NCBI RefSeq assembly: GCF_013385985.1
Contig: NZ_JACAOY010000022.1
Span: forward strand, 9,608-72,464
DNA from: Pseudomonas sp. B6002
GTDB taxonomy: Bacteria > Pseudomonadota > Gammaproteobacteria > Pseudomonadales > Pseudomonadaceae
Length of the DNA stretch: 62,857 bases
Direction: 5' to 3'
A program made the position numbers and the translations under genes. Shown here one piece after another: positions 26,270 through 36,237 of the stretch. The notes under the pieces are model-generated. The model had not been told where the DNA came from. It worked only from the letters and a program-made list of their open reading frames with translations, and ran no database searches. Each line of letters opens with the position of its first letter. Positions within the stretch are counted from its first letter, which is position 1.

Positions 26270-27679
26270 ATGAAACGCTACGAAAAATTCGCCGATGACA
26301 TCGCAGAACTGATCCGCTCCGGGGTGCTTGGCCCCGGCCAGCGCGTGCCGTCGGTGCGCTATGCCAGCCAGACCTACGGCGTCAGCCCGTCCACGGTGTT
26401 CCAGGCCTACTACCTGCTGGAGCGGCGCGGGCTGATTCGCGCACGGCCGCGTTCGGGCTACTTTGTGAATACCCATGCGCCCAGCCCGTTTTCCGAACCG
26501 GTGGTAAGCGAACAGGTGCACGAGTCCACCGAAGTCGACGTCAGCGAACTGGTGTTCTCGGTGCTCGACTCGATCAAGGACCCGAACACCGTGCCGTTCG
26601 GCTCGGCGTTCCCCAGCCCCATGCTGTTCCCGCTGCCGCGCCTGGCCCGCTCCCTGGCCAGCGCCAGCCGCGAGATGGACCCGCGCCTGGTGGTCACCGA
26701 TATGTCGCCGGGCAACCCGCAACTGCGTCGGCAGATCGCCCTGCGCTACATGGTCGGCGGCCTGATGCTGCCGATGGAAGAACTGCTGATCACCAATGGC
26801 GCCCTGGAGGCACTCAACCTGTGCCTGCAAGCAGTGACGGAACCCGGCGATCTGGTAGCGATTGAAGCCCCGGCGTTCTACGCCTGCCTGCAGGTGCTGG
26901 AGCGCCTGAAACTCAAAGCCGTGGAAATCCCCGTGCACCCGCGCGACGGCATTGACCTCAACGCCCTGGCCCAGAGCCTCGAGCGCTATCCGATCAAGGC
27001 CTGCTGGACCATGACCAGCTTCCAGAACCCCATGGGCGCCACCCTGCCCGAAGCCAAGAAACAAGCACTGGTGGAACTGCTGCGCAGCCATCAGGTGCCA
27101 CTGATCGAAGACGACGTGTACGCCGAGCTGTATTACGGGCAGCAGGCACCGAAACCGGCCAAGGCCTTCGACACGGAAGGGCTGGTGATGCATTGCGGTT
27201 CGTTTGCCAAGAGCCTGGCGCCGGGTTATCGCGTGGGCTGGGTGGCGGCCGGGCGCTTTGCGCAGAAAGTCGAGCGCCTGAAGCTGATGACCTCGTTGTG
27301 CCCCTCAATGCCGGCCCAGGCGGCGATTGCCGACTACCTGCAACATGGCGGGTATGACCGGCACTTGCGCAAATTGCGCTATGCCCTGGAAGAACAGCAA
27401 AGTGCGATGTTGGCGGCGATTGCGCGCTACTTTCCGGCACAAACCCGGGTCAGCCAGCCGGCTGGAGGTTATTTCCTGTGGCTGGAACTGCCGGAGCAGA
27501 CCGACTCGCTGAAATTGTTCCAGATGGCGTTGGCGCAAGGCATCAGCATCGCACCAGGGCCGATCTTCTCGGCGACCCAGCGCTTTCGCAACTGCATTCG
27601 CCTGAACTATGGCAGCCCATGGACCGAGGCATCGGAGAAAGCAATGGAGACATTGGGGCGGATCGTGCGGTCATTTTGA
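26270..27679 (+). CDS. MocR-type GntR regulator with aminotransferase domain
   Basis: The 469-residue protein joins an N-terminal GntR winged helix (residues 1-70; LGPGQRVPSVRYASQTYGVS with SPSTVFQAYYLLERRG) to a class I aminotransferase-like PLP domain (about 105-469). The PLP lysine is in CGSFAKSLAPGYRVGW; TSFQNPMGATLPEAKK and EDDVYAELYYG are further PLP contacts. MocR proteins usually act as PLP- or amine-responsive transcription factors rather than enzymes. The target gene is not evident from the neighbourhood: upstream is ccoG in the same direction behind a REP, downstream a hypothetical gene. The ribosome site is weak (AGG). Confidence 0.88.
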   Translation: MKRYEKFADDIAELIRSGVLGPGQRVPSVRYASQTYGVSPSTVFQAYYLLERRGLIRARPRSGYFVNTHAPSPFSEPVVSEQVHESTEVDVSELVFSVLDSIKDPNTVPFGSAFPSPMLFPLPRLARSLASASREMDPRLVVTDMSPGNPQLRRQIALRYMVGGLMLPMEELLITNGALEALNLCLQAVTEPGDLVAIEAPAFYACLQVLERLKLKAVEIPVHPRDGIDLNALAQSLERYPIKACWTMTSFQNPMGATLPEAKKQALVELLRSHQVPLIEDDVYAELYYGQQAPKPAKAFDTEGLVMHCGSFAKSLAPGYRVGWVAAGRFAQKVERLKLMTSLCPSMPAQAAIADYLQHGGYDRHLRKLRYALEEQQSAMLAAIARYFPAQTRVSQPAGGYFLWLELPEQTDSLKLFQMALAQGISIAPGPIFSATQRFRNCIRLNYGSPWTEASEKAMETLGRIVRSF

Positions 27680-27771
27680 GCCGGAACCGAATCAAGGAAA
27701 TGGCCACACAGGAGGGCGCATTCTTCTCTTATTGAAGATTGCACCTTCCCTGGTTCAATGTTGAGTTCCTC

Positions 27772-28236
27772 ATGAGCATGCCTATTCGCACGGGCCTTCC
27801 ACGGCCACCCATCCCCCCCAACTACATGCGTGCAGCCGAACAGAAACAAGTGCGCGAGATGACCAGCCCGATGGGACGCCCGGCCGGCGACCATCGCTCG
27901 GCAGAACGGATCATCGAACAAAGCCCGGTGCTGAGGCGCTTACTGGACAACCACGACAACTACCACGTGCTTGATGAATTGATGATGCAGGTGGGTGACT
28001 GGACCGAGGCCAACCCCGACCCGGAATCCAGGGCAAACGCGGCCTACGACCTGGACAAAGTCCTGCGCTTCATCGACAACGTCGACGACCGCGCCCTCAG
28101 TTGCAGCCGAAACCGCAATGGCTATATCGACGGTTTTTGCACAAATGGCTATGGCACCGCCCACAACTCGGAGGCCCGCCTGTTGCAGGCCTTTTCCTAT
28201 AAAGGCTACGAGATTCTGCGCTACCTGCCGACCTGA
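27772..28236 (+). CDS. Orphan protein with degenerate EF-hand-like loop, 154 aa
   Basis: Function not recognised. The ATG at 27772 (or 27778) has a weak GAG site. Residues 1-20 are Pro-rich (MSMPIRTGLPRPPIPPNYMR); the rest looks helical and soluble, with no signal peptide. Near the C-terminus CSRNRNGYIDGFCTNGYG resembles a calcium EF-hand loop (Asn, Asn, Gly, Ile, Asp at positions 3, 5, 6, 8, 9), but the first Asp and the final Glu are missing, so calcium binding is doubtful. It lies 93 bp after the MocR gene and ends 12 bp before the convergent SDR gene. Confidence 0.65.
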   Translation: MSMPIRTGLPRPPIPPNYMRAAEQKQVREMTSPMGRPAGDHRSAERIIEQSPVLRRLLDNHDNYHVLDELMMQVGDWTEANPDPESRANAAYDLDKVLRFIDNVDDRALSCSRNRNGYIDGFCTNGYGTAHNSEARLLQAFSYKGYEILRYLPT

Positions 28237-28248
28237 CCACCCACGCCC

Positions 28249-28995
28249 TTAGCGGCCGCCGCCCAAATCCAGAAAGGTGCCGGTGGTATACGAGGCTTTG
28301 TCCGACAGCAACCAGATAATCGCCTCGGCCACTTCATCCGGGCGCCCGCCGCGCGCCATGGGGATGCCCGACTCGAGTTTGCTGACACGGTCCGGATCGC
28401 CACTGAGGGCATGGAAGTCAGTAAAGATATAGCCAGGACGTACGGCGTTGACCCGAATGCCCTCACCTGCCACTTCCTTGGACAGGCCCACGGTGAAGGT
28501 GTCGAGCGCGCCTTTGGACGCGGCATAGTCGACGTACTCGCCCGGCGACCCCAGGCGCGCCGCGACCGACGACACGTTGACAATGCTGCCGCCCTGCCCG
28601 CCATGCTTGGGCGACATGCGCAGCACCGCATGCTTGGCACACAGGATCGGGCCCAGCACGTTGGTCTTCATGATCTTGAGAATGCGGAACTCGGACATTT
28701 CATCGACCCGCGACTTATGCCCCACGGTACCGGCATTGTTGACCAGCGCAGTGACTCGGCCCAGCTCGGCATCGACGCGGTGGAACAGGCCGATCACTTC
28801 ATCCTCGATGCTCACATCGGCGCGCACAGTGATCGCCTGGGCACCCAGCGCACGGACCTGCTCCAGCACGCGATGGGCCGCCTCTTCGTCAGACTGGTAG
28901 TTGATGCAGATGCGATAGCCCTGGCGCGCCGCCAGCAAGGCCGTCTCGGCGCCAATCCCACGACTGCCCCCGGTGATGATGACGACTTTGTCCAT
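28249..28995 (-). CDS. SDR family NAD(P)-dependent oxidoreductase
   Basis: The 248-residue classical short-chain dehydrogenase carries the cofactor motif IITGGSRGIGAETALLA, NNAG at about 85-88, the catalytic Ser in VNVSSVAARLGS, and the YxxxK pair in EYVDYAASKGALD. The C-terminal loop reads RPGYIFTDFHA, and the protein ends in FLDLGGGR. It resembles the YgfF-like and glucose-1-dehydrogenase-like SDRs. The ATG at 28995 follows GGAG. NADP preference is hinted at by the basic residue in SRG. The substrate cannot be read from sequence or neighbours. Confidence 0.9.
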   Translation of the reverse strand: MDKVVIITGGSRGIGAETALLAARQGYRICINYQSDEEAAHRVLEQVRALGAQAITVRADVSIEDEVIGLFHRVDAELGRVTALVNNAGTVGHKSRVDEMSEFRILKIMKTNVLGPILCAKHAVLRMSPKHGGQGGSIVNVSSVAARLGSPGEYVDYAASKGALDTFTVGLSKEVAGEGIRVNAVRPGYIFTDFHALSGDPDRVSKLESGIPMARGGRPDEVAEAIIWLLSDKASYTTGTFLDLGGGR

Positions 28996-29049
28996 GCGTG
29001 TGGTCTCCTGATTCAACCTGATGTGTATGGCTGGATCCAAGAATACCTG

Positions 29050-31146
29050 TCACGCACGGCTTTTGTCAGGGGCTACGGCGTCTTCGGCGCGCTGGATATC
29101 GGCCATGAATCCATCGGCAGGCAGCGGGTGCCCCAACAGGTAGCCTTGCAGGGAATTACACCCCAGGCGCGTCAGGAAGTTCTGCTGCACATCGGTCTCC
29201 ACGCCTTCGGCCACAATACGCAGGCCCAGAGCCTGGCCCAAGGCGACGATGGCTGAAACGATGGCGGCGTCGTCGCTGTCGTGCTCCAGATCGCGCACGA
29301 AGCCCCGGTCAATCTTCAATTCGTTGGCCGGCAGGCGCTTGAGGTACATAAGGCTGGAGTAGCCGGTACCGAAATCATCGATGGACAGGTCGACGCCCAT
29401 GTCGGAGAGCTGTTGCAACACCGTCATGCTCGCGTCGGCGTCGCTCATGGCGGTGGTCTCGGTGATTTCCAGGGTCAGGCTGTTGGCCGGCAACTGGTGA
29501 CGCTCCAGTGCAGTGGCCACGCTCTTGACCAGCCCGGCGTGACAGAACTGCAAGGCCGACAGGTTCACCGCAATGCGCCAGTCCTCATAGCCCTGGGCGT
29601 ACCACAGCGCCATCTGGCGACAGGCTTCGTTGAGCACCCATTCGCCAATCGGAATGATCAGCCCGGTCTTTTCCGCCAGCTCGATAAACATCGCCGGCAA
29701 CAACAGGCCCTGTTGCGGATGCTCCCAACGCAACAAGGCCTCGGCGCCCACCGCGATACCACTGACCGCGTCGAACTTGGGCTGGTAATACAAACGGAAC
29801 TGCTCGTGCTCGACGGCGTTGCGCAAGTCCTGCAACAACTGCAATTGCTTGCGCGCATTGGTGTTCATCGACACATCGAAGAAGCTGTAGCCGTTCTTGC
29901 CCATGCCCTTGGCGTGGTACATCGCGGCATCGGCGTTCATCAACAGTTCCTGGGGGTTGTTACCGTTCCCCGGGAACATGGCAATGCCGACGCTGGCCGA
30001 AATCTTCAATTCGTGTTCCGCCACCTTGAACGCGCGATTGATCAGGCCCACCTGGCGCTCGGCCAGGCCCATGGCGTCATCGGGCTGGCTCAGTTGCACC
30101 AGCAGCACGAATTCATCGCCGCCGATACGCGCCAGGGTGTCCTGGCCGCGCAGGTCTTCCCGCAGACGCAGGCCGACTTCGCGCAGCAACTGGTCGCCCA
30201 TGTGGTGACCGAAGGCGTCGTTGACCGGCTTGAAGCCATCCAGGTCGATAAACATCAACGCAAAGCAACCGCCCTGCTCCTTCACTGCCTGAATGGCCTG
30301 CTGGATACGGTCGGCCAACAAGGTGCGATTGGGCAGGCCAGTGAGCATGTCGTGCAGCGCCAGGTGAGTCAGTTCCTGGTTGGCCAGGGTCAGGGAATCG
30401 GCCAGCACCGCCGTGCGGGCTTCCAGGCGAGCGTCGAGCAACGAGGTTAGCAGTGCGATGATCAACACCGCCAACGAGGTCACCAACACCACGTTGTCCA
30501 GGCCTTTACCGCTCAGGCCGGTCAGCGCCGCGCCACAGAAACTCTCGTCGGCAAAGCGTGCGGCGGCCATGCCGGTGTAGTGCATACCGACGATTGCCAC
30601 GCCCATCACCACCGCCGCGCCGCCGCGCGCCAGGCGCACGTACGGGGTGTTGCGCCGCAGGTTGTGGGCGATCCACAGCGCCGCACCGGACGCCACCACA
30701 GCGATCAGCAACGAAGCGCCAAACAAGGTGGGGTCGTAATCAATGCCGGGGGTCATGCGCATGGCGGCCATGCCGGTGTAGTGCATGCTGCTGATGCCGG
30801 CGCCCATGACCAATGCGCCAAACGCCAGTTGCCAGGCGAGCAAGCGGGGTTGGTTGATCAGCCATAATGCAAAGCCACTGGAGAGCACCGCGATCAACAG
30901 CGACAGCGCGGTAATGCCCACGTCAAAGCCCAGGGCGAACGGCAGGCGCAACGCCAACATGCCGATAAAGTGCATGGACCACACGCCCACCCCCATCGCC
31001 ACGGCCCCGCCGGTCATCCACAGGTACACCGCGCGGCCTTTGGTGGTCGCGATGCGACCGGCCAGGTCCAGGGCGGTATAGGACGCCAGGATCGCGACGA
31101 ACAAGGAGATCACGACAAGAGAGGGAGAATAACTACCGATGAGCAT
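29050..31146 (-). CDS. MHYT-GGDEF-EAL cyclic-di-GMP protein (MucR-like)
   Basis: The 698-residue inner-membrane protein has an N-terminal seven-helix MHYT sensor with three motifs (WSMHFIGM, SSMHYTGMAAMR, VGMHYTGMAAAR) proposed to bind copper and sense oxygen, CO or NO. A GGDEF domain (RIGGDEFVLLVQ, intact) and an EAL domain (GAEALLRWEHP, with later EITETTAM and DDFGTGYSSL) follow. Both enzymatic motifs look complete, so it could make and break cyclic-di-GMP. The layout matches P. aeruginosa MucR, which promotes alginate production. The ATG at 31146 follows GAGAAG. Confidence 0.92.
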   Translation of the reverse strand: MLIGSYSPSLVVISLFVAILASYTALDLAGRIATTKGRAVYLWMTGGAVAMGVGVWSMHFIGMLALRLPFALGFDVGITALSLLIAVLSSGFALWLINQPRLLAWQLAFGALVMGAGISSMHYTGMAAMRMTPGIDYDPTLFGASLLIAVVASGAALWIAHNLRRNTPYVRLARGGAAVVMGVAIVGMHYTGMAAARFADESFCGAALTGLSGKGLDNVVLVTSLAVLIIALLTSLLDARLEARTAVLADSLTLANQELTHLALHDMLTGLPNRTLLADRIQQAIQAVKEQGGCFALMFIDLDGFKPVNDAFGHHMGDQLLREVGLRLREDLRGQDTLARIGGDEFVLLVQLSQPDDAMGLAERQVGLINRAFKVAEHELKISASVGIAMFPGNGNNPQELLMNADAAMYHAKGMGKNGYSFFDVSMNTNARKQLQLLQDLRNAVEHEQFRLYYQPKFDAVSGIAVGAEALLRWEHPQQGLLLPAMFIELAEKTGLIIPIGEWVLNEACRQMALWYAQGYEDWRIAVNLSALQFCHAGLVKSVATALERHQLPANSLTLEITETTAMSDADASMTVLQQLSDMGVDLSIDDFGTGYSSLMYLKRLPANELKIDRGFVRDLEHDSDDAAIVSAIVALGQALGLRIVAEGVETDVQQNFLTRLGCNSLQGYLLGHPLPADGFMADIQRAEDAVAPDKSRA

Positions 31147-31331
31147 GGGACTTCTCAAAACCGACGGGCCTGAAAAGCCCGTGCCAGGTGGCAAAGCGAG
31201 CGATTGTAGCGAGAATAATTCTTGTACAGTTGAATTATTAGCGTATAGCCATCACTGGCATTTTGACGTCAATCTACCGACTCAAAACCGAAGGAAATTC
31301 GGCGCGAAATTGAATCCAAATATGGGGTTTG

Positions 31332-31424
31332 TGTGGGAGCTGGCTTGCCTGCGATAGCGGTGCATCAGCTACCGCATAAGTCGACTGGACCACCGCGATC
31401 GCCGGCAAGCCGGCTCCTACAGGG
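31332..31424. repeat. REP doublet, hybrid type
   Basis: Left arm TGTGGGAGCTGGCTTGCCTG and right arm GCCGGCAAGCCGGCTCCTAC belong to two different REP sequence types. It is followed 44 bp later by another doublet. Confidence 0.9.
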
Positions 31425-31467
31425 GTCGGTGGTGTACCCAGTTTCCCGGCCGGGCATAGATCCAAAT

Positions 31468-31553
31468 GTGGGAGCTGGCCTGCCTGCGATAGCATCGCCT
31501 CGTTGCACCTGACCACCGAGTCGCCTGTATCGCAGGCAAGCCAGCTCCCACAC
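31468..31553. repeat. REP doublet
   Basis: Left arm TGTGGGAGCTGGCCTGCCTG and right arm CAGGCAAGCCAGCTCCCACA, directly after the stop of opmB. Another GGCTCCCACA fragment follows at 31560-31569. The gap 31147-31570 between the MHYT gene and opmB holds the MHYT promoter region and these REPs and no visible gene. Confidence 0.9.
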
Positions 31554-31570
31554 AAGCCTGGCTCCCACAC

Positions 31571-33133
31571 TCAGTCAGCCTTCACATCCGTGTTGCCATC
31601 CCAACCGCCACCCAGCGCGGCGATCAGTTGCACACTGGCGACCAATCGAGTCTGCAGCAGGGTCAGCACCGTGCGCTCGTTGCTCAGCGCCGTGGCCTGT
31701 ACGGTAACCACATCCAGGTAGGCGATCAGGCCGGCCTTGTACTGGTTCTGGGTCAGGCGCAGGGATTCGCGTGCAGCGGCCAGCGCTTCGTTGCTGACCA
31801 CGGCCTCGTCTTCCAGCACCTTGAGCTGCACCATGTAGTTTTCCACTTCACGGAAGCCGTCGAGCACGGTCTGGCGGTACTTGGCCACGGTTTCGTCATA
31901 GCTGGCGATGCTGCGGTCGACTTCGGCCGAACGCTGGCCGCCGTCGAACAGGGTCATGGCCAGTTTGGGCCCCACCGACCAGAAACGGTTCGGCAGGCTG
32001 ATCCAGTCGGCGTAGGTGCTGCTCGAATAGCCACCGGCCAGGCTGAGGGTCAGGTCCGGGTAGTAGGCGGCCTTGGCCACGCCAATGTTGGCGTTGGCGG
32101 CGATCACCGAACGTTCGGCCGAGGCGATGTCCGGACGGCGTTCCAGCAGCTGCGACGGCAGGCTCGCCGGAATCTGCGGCAACGCCGGGATGCTTTGGCT
32201 GACGGCCAGGTTGAAGTTGGCCGGCGCCTCGCCGATCAACACCGCGATGGCGTTTTCCAGCTGGGCGCGCTGCCAGATCAGGTCGATCAGGCTGGCCTGG
32301 GTGGTCTTGAGCTGGGTTTGCGCCTGGGCGATGGCGTCCTTGCCGGAAATGCCGGCACGGTATTGGTTTTCGGTCATGGTCAGCGAACGCTGGTAGGCGT
32401 CCAATGTGGCTTGCAGCAGACGGGTCTGTTCGTCCATGACTCGCAGTTGCAGGTAGTCCTGCACCAGTTCCGATTGCTGGCTCAGGCGCATCGCCGCCAA
32501 GTCCGCCGAGCTGGCTTCGGCCGTGGCTTCATTGGCTTCCAGGCCTCGGCGCAGCTTGCCCCAGACGTCGGCTTCCCAACTCACACCCAGTTGAGCATTG
32601 AGGGTGTCACGGATACCGCTGCTGGAACTGCTCAGGCTGGCATTGCTGCTGCCGGTGCCCTGGCTGGCGCGGGTTTTACCGGCGCTCAGGTCCACCGTCG
32701 GGAAAAACGCGCCACGGGCACTGCGCACCTGGGCCTGGGCCTGGCGAAAGCGCGCTTCGGCCTGGGCGACGGTTTGGTTGGAAGTGTTCAGGCGCACCAC
32801 CAGGTCATTGAGCTGAGGGTCGCCGTAGAGCTCCCACCAGGCGCCACGGGCCAGGGAGTCGCTGGGGGTGGCTTGGCGCCAGCCCTGGGCTTCCTTGAAT
32901 TGCGCCGGTTCGATGACGTCCGGGCGTTTGTAGTCGGGGCCGATGGCGCAGGCGCTGAGCAGCAGGGCCAACCCGACGGTAGGCATCAGCTTGCTCGCGA
33001 AGGTGGTCAACGAGCGTGCGCTCAATCCGCCGGTTCGCGGTGCCTGGGCGTTTTTCGCCGGCAAGCCGGCTCCTACAGGGAGCATCGCAGCAGCGATCCG
33101 GTGCAGTGCATTGGCAGGTGTTGAATCGGTCAT
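31571..33133 (-). CDS. opmB: Outer-membrane efflux lipoprotein (OpmB/OprM family)
   Basis: The TolC-like outer-membrane channel of the adjoining RND pump. The 520-residue protein has a lipobox ending LALLLSAC near residue 60, followed by GPDYKRP, typical of the NodT/OprM family, and two outer-membrane efflux repeats with long helices (AEARFRQAQAQVRSARG; later SVIAANANIGVAKAAYYPDL). The predicted start overlaps muxC by 4 bp (ATGA). The N-terminal extension is odd: the first 50 residues are encoded partly by REP DNA (33055-33080, read as VGAGLPAKN), which separates the coupled start from the lipoprotein signal. Export may need a start nearer the signal. Confidence 0.88.
   Translation of the reverse strand: MTDSTPANALHRIAAAMLPVGAGLPAKNAQAPRTGGLSARSLTTFASKLMPTVGLALLLSACAIGPDYKRPDVIEPAQFKEAQGWRQATPSDSLARGAWWELYGDPQLNDLVVRLNTSNQTVAQAEARFRQAQAQVRSARGAFFPTVDLSAGKTRASQGTGSSNASLSSSSSGIRDTLNAQLGVSWEADVWGKLRRGLEANEATAEASSADLAAMRLSQQSELVQDYLQLRVMDEQTRLLQATLDAYQRSLTMTENQYRAGISGKDAIAQAQTQLKTTQASLIDLIWQRAQLENAIAVLIGEAPANFNLAVSQSIPALPQIPASLPSQLLERRPDIASAERSVIAANANIGVAKAAYYPDLTLSLAGGYSSSTYADWISLPNRFWSVGPKLAMTLFDGGQRSAEVDRSIASYDETVAKYRQTVLDGFREVENYMVQLKVLEDEAVVSNEALAAARESLRLTQNQYKAGLIAYLDVVTVQATALSNERTVLTLLQTRLVASVQLIAALGGGWDGNTDVKAD
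33055..33080 (-). repeat. REP element inside the opmB coding region
   Basis: Minus-strand CCTGTAGGAGCCGGCTTGCC continuing GGCGA lies in frame within the first 30 codons of opmB and encodes the VGAGLPAKN segment. Confidence 0.85.
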
Positions 33134-36100
33134 AGCGCAGTGTCCAAGGCAGCATCGGTCCGCACGCCGCGCCAGGCATTGAAGCGATGGCGTGCGCGGT
33201 CTAGATAGAGGTAAACCACCGGGGTGGTGTAAAGGGTAAGGATCTGGCTGAACACCAGGCCGCCGATAATGGTCAGGCCCAGGGGCTGGCGCATTTCGGC
33301 GCCGTCGCCAGCACCCAGTAGCAATGGCAAGGCGCCGAGGATCGCCGCCAGGGTGGTCATCAGGATCGGCCGCAGGCGCAGCAGACAGGCACTGCGGATC
33401 GACTCCAACGGGCTCATGCCATCGTGGCGCTCCAGTTGCAGCGCCAGGTCGATCATCAGGATCGCGTTTTTCTTCACCACGCCGATCAGCAGGAACAAGC
33501 CCAACAGCGAGATCAGGCTGAACTCGCCGCCCAACAGGTAGATGGACAGCAGCGCCCCCACCCCCGCCGACGGCAAGGTGGACAGGATGGTCAACGGATG
33601 AATGTAGCTTTCGTACAGGATGCCCAGCACCAGGTACACCGCCACCAGCGCGCCGAGGATCATGAACGGCTGGCCCTTCTGGGTCGCCGCAAACGCATCG
33701 GCGGTGCCGGCCATCTTGGCGATCACGTCTTCCGGCAAGCCGACCTTGGCCACCGCCCGTTCGATGGCGGCCATGCCCTGCTCCACCGTCACGCCGGGCG
33801 CCATATCGAAGGCAATGTTCTGCGAAGCGAACTGGCCCTCATGGCGCACGGTGTCATCGGCCAGGCTGTTTTCGTAATGGGCGATGGTCGACAGCGGAAT
33901 CCGCGCGCCCGTGGAGGTGATGACCTGCACCTGGTTGAGGGTGATCGGGTCCTTGGCATAAAGCGGGTTGACCTCCATCACCACCTGGTACTGGTTGAGG
34001 CTGTCGTAGATGGTCGAGATCTGCCGTTGGCTGTAGGCGTTGTTCAGCACCGAGGTGACCATGGCCATGTCCACCCCGAGGCGCTTGGCCTGGTCGCGGT
34101 CCACGATCAGCGTGACCTGCGCTGCGCCGCGTCCTTCACGGGCGTCGATGGCGGTCAGCTCAGGCAACGTATGGAACGCGGCCACCACCTTCGGGTACCA
34201 CTCGCGCAGCGCCGCCAGGTCACCGCTCTGCAGGATGTAGGAATACTGCGCGCTGCTCTGGTCACGGCTGCCACCAAACTGCAGGTCCTGGTCGGCCATC
34301 AGGAACAACCGCCCGCCCGGCACCAGTGGCACGTCCTTGCGCAGGCGCTCGATCACTGCCTGGGCGGAAATCTTGCGCTCGCTGATGGGCTTGAGGCGCA
34401 CCAGCATCACCGCGTTATTGGTGCCGTTGTTGCCACCAATGAAGCCGGCCACGCTGAGCACCGCCGGGTCCTTGAGCACGGCCTGGCGAAAGGTTTCCAT
34501 CTTCGGCTGCATCACGCCGAACGACAGGCCGTCGTCACCGCGCACAAAACCGATCAACTGCCCGGTGTCCTGCTGCGGCATGAACGTCTTCGGCACCACC
34601 ACATACAGGGCGACGTTGACGCCAATGGTCAGCAACAGACTGAACAAGGTCAGGCGCCGGTGGCGCAGCACCCAGTCAAGGCTGGTGGCATAACCGGCCA
34701 CCATACGGTCGTTGACCTTCTGGCTCCAGCGTTGCAGGCCGGTCATCTGGCCTTTGATATGCGGCTTGAGCCAGCGTGCGCAGAGCATCGGCGTCAGCGT
34801 CAGCGACACCACCAGCGACACGATGATCGCCGCCGACAGCGTGATGGAAAACTCGCGGAACAGGTTGGTGACAATCCCGCCCATGAACAGGATCGACAGG
34901 AACACCGCCACCAGCGACACGTTCATCGACAGCAAGGTAAACCCGACTTCCTGGGCGCCCAGGTACGCCGCCTTCATCGGCGGCACGCCTTCGTCGATGT
35001 GCCGGGAAATGTTCTCCAGCACTACGATGGCGTCATCCACCACCAGGCCGGTGGCCAGGATCAGCGCCATCAGCGAGAAGTTATTCAACGAGAAGCCAAA
35101 CAGGTACATCACCGCAAAAGTGCCCACCAGCGACACCGGCACCGCCAGGGTCGGAATCAGCGAAGCGCGGAAGTTGCCCAGGAACAAGTACACCACCAGG
35201 ATCACCAGCGCCACGGCAATCAGCAGGGTCATCTCGGCTTCATGCAAGGTCGCGGTGATCACCGGCGAGCGGTCCATGGCCAGGCTCAGCTTGACGCTGC
35301 TCGGCAGCACCGCCTGCAAGGCCGGCAATTGCGCCTTGATCTGCCGCACGGTCTCGATGATGTTGGCGCCGGACTGGCGGTTGATCACCAGCAGCACCGC
35401 CGCATCATTGTTGAAGAAGCCGCTGTTGTAGCGGTCTTCCACGCCGTCGCTGATCTTGGCCACATCCCCCAGGCGCAAGGCGGCGCCGTTCTGGTAGCGA
35501 ATCAGCAGCGGCTCGTAGTCCTTGGCTTTTTCCAGTTGGTCGTTGGCCTGGATCTGCCAGTTGCGCTCGCTGTCTTCCAGGGAACCTTTAGGCCGGCGCT
35601 GGTTGGCGTTGGCGATGGTATTGCGCACGTCGTCGAGGGCCACGCCGTATTGGTCGAGGGCCTTGGGCTGCAACTCGATGCGCACGGCGGGCAACGAACT
35701 GCCGCCGATCTGCACTTCGCCCACGCCCGGCACCTGGGACAAGCTTTGGGACAGGATGGTCGAGGCCAGGTCGTACAGCTCGCCCTTGGGCAACACGTCC
35801 GAGGTCAGCGACAGCACCATGATCGGCGCCTGGGACGGGTTGATCTTCTTGTAGGTGGGCATGCTGCGCATGCCGCTGGGCAACAGGTTGCGCGATGCGT
35901 TGATCGCCGCCTGCACTTCCCGCGCCGCGCCGTTGATGTCCCGGTCGGAGTCGAACGCCAGGATCACCCGCGTGGAGCCCTGGCTCGACGAGCTGCTCAT
36001 GGTGGTGATGCCGGCAATCGAGCCGAAGGAGCGCTCCAGCGGCGTGGCCACGGTGGACGCCATCACCTCGGGGCTGGCCCCGGGCAAGCTGGCCGACACC

Positions 36101-36237
36101 ACGATCACCGGGAAGTCGATCTGCGGCAACGGCGAGACCGGCAACAAGTTGAAGCTCACGCCGCCCAGCAACATGATCGCCAGGCTCAGCAGCATAGTGG
36201 CTACCGGCCGGCGAATGAAAGGTCCGGACAGGTTCAT
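33130..36237 (-). CDS. muxC: RND efflux transporter, MdtC/MuxC type
   Basis: Inner-membrane, proton-driven pump subunit of 1035 residues. It has the RND layout: 12 transmembrane segments with two large periplasmic loops. [19 protein letters not shown] in segment 4 carries the proton-relay Asp pair. [20 protein letters not shown] and [20 protein letters not shown] lie near segments 11-12. In this family MuxB and MuxC (MdtB and MdtC) form a mixed trimer. The start overlaps the muxB stop by 4 bp. P. aeruginosa MuxABC-OpmB exports aminocoumarins, beta-lactams and macrolides among others; the substrates here are not known. Confidence 0.93.
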   Translation of the reverse strand: MNLSGPFIRRPVATMLLSLAIMLLGGVSFNLLPVSPLPQIDFPVIVVSASLPGASPEVMASTVATPLERSFGSIAGITTMSSSSSQGSTRVILAFDSDRDINGAAREVQAAINASRNLLPSGMRSMPTYKKINPSQAPIMVLSLTSDVLPKGELYDLASTILSQSLSQVPGVGEVQIGGSSLPAVRIELQPKALDQYGVALDDVRNTIANANQRRPKGSLEDSERNWQIQANDQLEKAKDYEPLLIRYQNGAALRLGDVAKISDGVEDRYNSGFFNNDAAVLLVINRQSGANIIETVRQIKAQLPALQAVLPSSVKLSLAMDRSPVITATLHEAEMTLLIAVALVILVVYLFLGNFRASLIPTLAVPVSLVGTFAVMYLFGFSLNNFSLMALILATGLVVDDAIVVLENISRHIDEGVPPMKAAYLGAQEVGFTLLSMNVSLVAVFLSILFMGGIVTNLFREFSITLSAAIIVSLVVSLTLTPMLCARWLKPHIKGQMTGLQRWSQKVNDRMVAGYATSLDWVLRHRRLTLFSLLLTIGVNVALYVVVPKTFMPQQDTGQLIGFVRGDDGLSFGVMQPKMETFRQAVLKDPAVLSVAGFIGGNNGTNNAVMLVRLKPISERKISAQAVIERLRKDVPLVPGGRLFLMADQDLQFGGSRDQSSAQYSYILQSGDLAALREWYPKVVAAFHTLPELTAIDAREGRGAAQVTLIVDRDQAKRLGVDMAMVTSVLNNAYSQRQISTIYDSLNQYQVVMEVNPLYAKDPITLNQVQVITSTGARIPLSTIAHYENSLADDTVRHEGQFASQNIAFDMAPGVTVEQGMAAIERAVAKVGLPEDVIAKMAGTADAFAATQKGQPFMILGALVAVYLVLGILYESYIHPLTILSTLPSAGVGALLSIYLLGGEFSLISLLGLFLLIGVVKKNAILMIDLALQLERHDGMSPLESIRSACLLRLRPILMTTLAAILGALPLLLGAGDGAEMRQPLGLTIIGGLVFSQILTLYTTPVVYLYLDRARHRFNAWRGVRTDAALDTAL

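Noticed and set aside
31332-31553. Tandem palindromic repeats that could suggest a CRISPR array
   Set aside because: They are REP doublets with unequal spacing and two sequence types, without uniform repeats or spacers or cas genes.
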